Below, one piece after another: positions 59,301 through 64,000 of a stretch of 64,000 nt of DNA (its first letter is position 1; each line of letters begins with the position of its first letter). This DNA is from Glyphotaelius pellucidus. Lineage: Eukaryota; Arthropoda; Insecta; Trichoptera; Limnephilidae. The position numbers and the translations under genes were made by a program. The notes under the pieces are model-generated. The model saw nothing but the letters and a program-made list of their open reading frames with translations. It made no database searches and was not told where the DNA came from. The stretch covers positions 18,511,337 to 18,575,336 of the forward strand of contig OW386558.1 in assembly GCA_936435175.1 (NCBI GenBank). Reading direction: 5' to 3'.

Positions 59301-61210
59301 TTGGGCTTAATCGAGCCGAACGGACTGAAATTTTGGATTCTGACTCAAAATCGCGGTCTCTTCACGAATCTATTAGAATATCTACAGAAAGAAGAATTTT
59401 AAAATTCTTTTTACTTTCCATCTTTTCATGGGCACTTTTCGAACTTGTGTTCGGTCATAAATAATGCCCTAAACAGACCAAACAGATTGAAATGTAGGAT
59501 TCTCACATAGAATTTCGGTCTGTAATCGAATCAATCAAAATATCTACATAACGAAGAATTTAAAAATTTTCCATACAAAACTTTCATAGTATCATGGGCG
59601 CTTTGTCACACTTGAGTTCGGTCATAACTTAGGCCCTAACAGACCAAACAGACTGAAATTTTGGATTCTCACTAAGAATAACGGTCCGTAAACGAATCAA
59701 TCAAAATATATATACAAAACGTAGAATTTAAAAATTCTCCATACAAAACTTTCATAGTTTCATGGGCGCTTTGTCACACTTCGGTTCGGTCATAACTTAG
59801 GCAAGGGTCTAAACAGACTGAAATTTTGGATTCTCACTAAGAATTACAGTCCGTAAACGAATCAATCAAAATATCTCCAAAAAGAAGCATTTAAAAATTC
59901 TCCATACAAAACTTTCATAGTTTCATGGGCGCTTTGTCACACTTGGGTTCGGTCATAACTAAGGCCCTAACAGATCACACGGACAGAAATTCTGGATTCT
60001 TATTAAGAATTGCGGTCCGTAAACGAGTCAATCAAAATATCTCCAAAAAGAGGCATTTAAAAATTCTACGTAGTAAATTTTCCACTTTTCAGGGTCACTT
60101 TTTCAACTTGGGTGCCGTCATAATTTGGGCTTTATCGAGCCGAACAGACTGAAATTTTGGATTCTTACTCAAAATCGAGGTCTATGCACGAATCTATAAG
60201 AATATTTACAGAAAGAAGAATTTTAAAATTCTTTTTACTTTCCATCGTTTCATGGGCACTTTTTCGAACTTGTGTTTGGTCATAACTAATGCCCTAACAG
60301 ACCAAACAGACTGAAATTTAGGATTCTCACATAAAATAGCGGTTTGTAATCGAATCAATCAAAATATCTACAAAACGAAGAATTTAAAAATTCTCCATAC
60401 AAAACTTTCATAGTTTCATGGGCGCTTTGTCACACTTGGGTTCGGTCATAACTTAGGCCCTAACAGACCAAACAGACTGAAATTTTGGATTCTCACTAAG
60501 AATAACGGTCCGTAAACGAATCAATCAAAATATCTACAAAACGTAGAATTTAAAAATTCTCCATACAAAACTTTCATAGTTTCATGGGCGCTTTGTCACA
60601 CTTGGGTTCGGTCATAACTAAGGCCCTAACAGATCAAACGGACAGAAATTTTGGATTCTTATTAAGAATTGCGGTCCGTAAACGAGTTAATCAAAATATC
60701 TCCAAAAAGAGGCATTTAAAAATTCTGCGTAGTAAGTTTTCCTATTTTCAGGGGCACTTTCTCAATTTGGGTACCGTCATAATTTGGGCTTTATCGAGCC
60801 GAACGGACTGAAATTTTGGATTCTGACTCAAAATCATGGTCTTTTCATGAATCTATTAGAATATCTACAGAAAGAAGAATTTTAAAATTCTTTTTACTTT
60901 CCATCGTTTCATGGGCACTTTTCGAACTTGTGTTCGGTCTTAAATAATGCCCTCACAGACCAAACAGACTGAAATGTAGGATTCTCACATAGAATTGCGG
61001 TCTGTAAACGAATCAATCAAAATATCTACAAAACGAAGAATTTAAAAATTCTCCATACAAAACTTTCATAGTTTCATGGGCGCTTTTTCACACTTGGGTT
61101 CGGTCATAACTTAGGCCCAAACAGACCAAACAAACCGAAATTTTGGATTTTCACTAAGAATAACCGTTAGTAAACGAATCAATCAAAATATCTTCATAAA
61201 AAAGCATTTT
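53304..61210. repeat. 7907-bp higher-order unit, copy 2
   Basis: Directly follows copy 1, nearly identical. Identity continues for about 97 bp beyond the end into the next unit and then stops (first difference near 61308), giving the duplication limits. Confidence 0.92.
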
Positions 61211-61241
61211 AAAATTCTCCATACAAAACTTTCATAGTTTC

Positions 61242-64000
61242 ATGGGCGCTTTGTCACACTTGGGTTCGGTCATAACTAAGGCCCTAACAGATCAAACGGA
61301 CAGAAATTTTGGATTCTTATTAAGAATTGCGGTCCGTAAACGAGTTAATCAAAATATCTCCAAAAAGAGGCATTTAAAAATTCTGCGTAGTAAATTTTCC
61401 TCTTTTCAGGGGCACTTTCTCAATTTGGGTATCGTCATAATTTGGGCTTTATCGAGCCAAACGGACTGAAATTTAGGATTCTGACTCAAAATCACGGTCT
61501 CTTCACGAATCTATTAGAATATCTACAGAAAGAAGAATTTTAAAATTCTTTTTACTTTCCATCGTTTCATGGGCACTTTTCGAACTTGTGTTCGGTCATA
61601 AATAATGCCCTCACAGACCAAACAGACTGAAATGTAGGATTCTCACATAGAATTGCGGTCTGTAATCGAATCAATCAAAATATCTACAAAACGAAGAATT
61701 TAAAAATTCTCCATACAAAACTTTCATAGTATCATGGGCGCTTTGTCACACTTGGGTTTGGTCATAACTTAGGCCCTAACAGACCAAACAGACTGAAATT
61801 TTGGACTCTCACTAAGAATTACAGTCCGTAAATGAATCAATCAAAATATCTCCAAAAAGAAGCATTTAAAAATTCTTTATACAAAACTTTCATAGTTTCA
61901 TGGGCGCTTTGTCACACTTGGGTTCGGTCATAACTAAGCCCCTAACAGATCAGACGGACAGAAATTTTGGATTCTTATTAAGAATTGCGGTCCGTAAACG
62001 AGTCAATCAAAATATCTCCAAAAAGAGGCATTTAAAAATTCTCCATACAAAACTTTCATAGTTTCATGGGCGCTTTGTCACACTTGGGTTCGGTCATAAC
62101 TAAGGCCCTAACAGATCAAACGGACAGAAATTTTGGATTCTTATTAAGAATTGCGGTCCGTAAACGAGTTAATCAAAATATCTCCAAAAAGAGGCATTTA
62201 AAAATTCTGCGTAGTAAATTTTCCTCTTTTCAGGGGCACTTTCTCAATTTGGGTATCGTCATAATTTGGGCTTTATCGAGCCAAACGGACTGAAATTTAG
62301 GATTCTGACTAAAAATCGCGGTCTCTTCACGAATCTTTTGGAATATCTACAGAAAGAAGAATTTTAAAATTCTTTTTACGTTCCATCGTTTCATGGGCAC
62401 TTTTCGAACTTGATTTCGGTTATAAAAAATGCCCTAACAGACAAAAAAGACTGAAATGTAGGATTCTCACATAGAATTGCGGTCTGTAAACGAATCAATC
62501 AATATATCTACAAAACGAAGAATTTAAAAATTCTCCATACAAAACTTTCATAGTTTTATGGGCGCTTTTTCACACTTGGGTTCGGTCGTAACTAAGGCCC
62601 TAACAGATCAAACCGACAGAAATTCCAAAATCCAAATTCTTATTAAGAATTGCGGTCCGTAAACGAGTTAATCAAAATATCTCAAAAAAGAGGCATTTAA
62701 AAATTCTGCGTAGTAAATTTTCCTCTTTTCAGGGGCACTTTCTCAACTTGGGTACCGTCATAATTTGGGCTTTATCGAGCCGAACGGTATGAAATTTTGG
62801 ATTCTTACTCAAAATCGCGGTCTATGCACGAATCTATAAGAATATCTCCAGAAAGAAGAATTTTAAAATTCTTTTTACTTTCCATCGTTTCATGGGCACT
62901 TTTTAGAACTTGTCTTTGGTCATAACTAATGCCCTAACAGACCAAACAGACTGAAATGTTGGATTCTCACATAGAATCGCGGTCTGTAATCGAATCAATC
63001 AAAATATCTACAAAACGAAGAATTTAAAAATTCTCCATACAAAACTTTCATAGTTTCATGGGCGCTTTGTCACACTTGGGTTCGGACATATTTTTGGCCC
63101 TAATAGGCCAAACAGACTGAAATTTTCGATTCTCACTAAGAATTACGGTCCGTAAACGAATCAATCAAATATCTCCAAAAAGAAGCAATTAAAAATTCTC
63201 CATACAAAACTTTCATAGTTTTGAACGAATCAATCAAAATATCTACAAAACGAAGAATTAAAAAATTCTCCATACAAAACTTTCCTAGTTTCTTGGGCGC
63301 TTTGTCACACTTGGGTTCGGTCATAACTTAGGCCCTAACAGACTAAACATACTGAAATTTTCGATTCTCACTAAGAATTACGGTCCGTAAACGAATCAAT
63401 CAAATATCTCCAAAAAGAAGCATTTAAAAATTCTCCATACAAAACTTTCATAGTTTCATGGGCGCTTTGTCACACTTTGGTTCGGTCATAATAAAGGCCC
63501 AAACAGACTGAAATTTTGGATTTTATTAAGAATTGCGGTCCGTAAACGAGTCAACCAAAATATCTCCAAAAAAAAGGCATTTAAAAAACTAGGTAGTAAA
63601 TTTTTCTCTTTTCAGGGGCACTTTCTCAACTTTGGTACCTTCATAATTTGGGCTTTATCGAACCGAACGGACTGAAATTTTGAATTCTTACTCATTATCG
63701 CGGTCTCTGCACGAATTTATAAGAATATCTCCGGAAATAAGAATTTTAAAATTCTTACTTTCCATCGTTTCATCGACACTTTTTCGAACTAGTGTTTGGT
63801 CATAACTAAGGCCCTACAGACCAAACAGACTGAAATGTAGGATTCTCACATAGGATTGCGGTCTGTATCAAAATATCTACAAAACGAAGAATTCAAAAAT
63901 TCTCCATACAAAACTTTCATAGTTTTATGGGCGCTTTTTCACACTTGGGTTCGGTCATAACTAAGGCCCAAACAGACCAAACAAACCGAAATTTTGGATT
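61242..64000. repeat. Right part of the satellite, including an 824-bp five-monomer repeat
   Basis: A-type monomers at 61242 and 62066 and the sequence after them (GGGTATCGTCATAATTTGGG in both) give an 824-bp period. From about 62.5 kb on, monomers become irregular again, with truncations near 63170-63260, although the array continues to the window end. Confidence 0.8.

Larger units (their letters stand above)
35670..64000. repeat. Satellite array, about 165-bp monomer with higher-order repeats (continues past window)
   Basis: Over 28 kb and roughly 170 head-to-tail monomers of 161-166 bp. Each has a GGGCGCTTTGTCACACTTGG or GGGCACTTTCTCAACTTGGG start, a GGTCATAAC box, an AACAGACCAAACAGACTGAA box, CGGTCCGTAAACGAATCAAT, and a palindromic GAATTTTAAAATTC or near-palindromic GAATTTAAAAATTC. 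Four main subtypes alternate (A: GCGCTTTGTCACAC...CTAAGG; B: GGTACCGTCATAATTTGGGC; C: CGAACTTGTGTTTGGTC; D: GCGCTTTGTCACAC...CTTAGG). No host gene was seen in it. Monomer type and size fit a centromeric or pericentromeric satellite. Confidence 0.97.

Noticed and set aside
37136..62293. Family of nearly identical 60-81 codon ORFs starting MGALSHLGSV in the array, looking like a multigene family
   Set aside because: They recur only because the satellite repeats, run across monomer borders, lack conserved start context and are broken wherever monomer length changes.
35670..64000. CRISPR-like regular spacing in the satellite
   Set aside because: Whole 165-bp units repeat with no unique spacers; this is eukaryotic tandem repeat DNA.

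Overview
The window looks like AT-rich insect genomic DNA. The evidence is a cluster of insect gustatory-receptor (Gr) genes with the C-terminal TYxxxxxQF signature, interrupted by introns and embedded in LINEs, SINEs, DNA transposons and a Ty1/copia element. I cannot fix the order or species from sequence alone.

Layout. (1) 1-890: last three exons of a Gr gene on the + strand (GrA, partial). (2) 2.9-18.2 kb: three tandem Gr paralogues on the - strand. GrB (3213-5812) and GrC (8710-11895) look intact with four exons each; GrD (15678-17624) is a pseudogene. All three have a GC-AG first intron. GrC and GrD belong to a segmental duplication of about 5 kb that also carries a 3' flank with a conserved coding-like block, a tRNA-like relic and a 70-77 bp minisatellite. 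A TTAA-flanked inverted-repeat element lies in the second minisatellite. (3) 18.2-29.1 kb: no gene I can support; several inverted-repeat elements, a tRNA-derived relic, and copies of a SINE whose 3' tail matches the 3' tail of the LINE at 1813-2395. (4) 29145-32770: a structurally complete Ty1/copia insertion on the - strand, with identical 57-bp LTRs, a 5-bp target duplication ATAAC, a half-tRNA-iMet-type primer site and a purine tract. Its reverse transcriptase domain is absent, and a GC-rich, intronless piece of a host tumor protein D52 (TPD52) family gene sits exactly there. This is the most unusual thing in the window. (5) 32.8-35.7 kb: LINE endonuclease relic, a full-length SINE and a decayed Tc1/mariner transposase that abuts the satellite. 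(6) about 35.67-64.0 kb (continues past the window): one satellite array of roughly 165-bp monomers with nested higher-order periods of 658, 2633 and 7907 bp.

Functionally, only the Gr genes are credible host genes. Everything else is mobile or satellite DNA, so the window probably lies at the edge of a heterochromatic block, with a chemoreceptor cluster on the other side. The many short ORFs in the satellite are by-products of the repeat.
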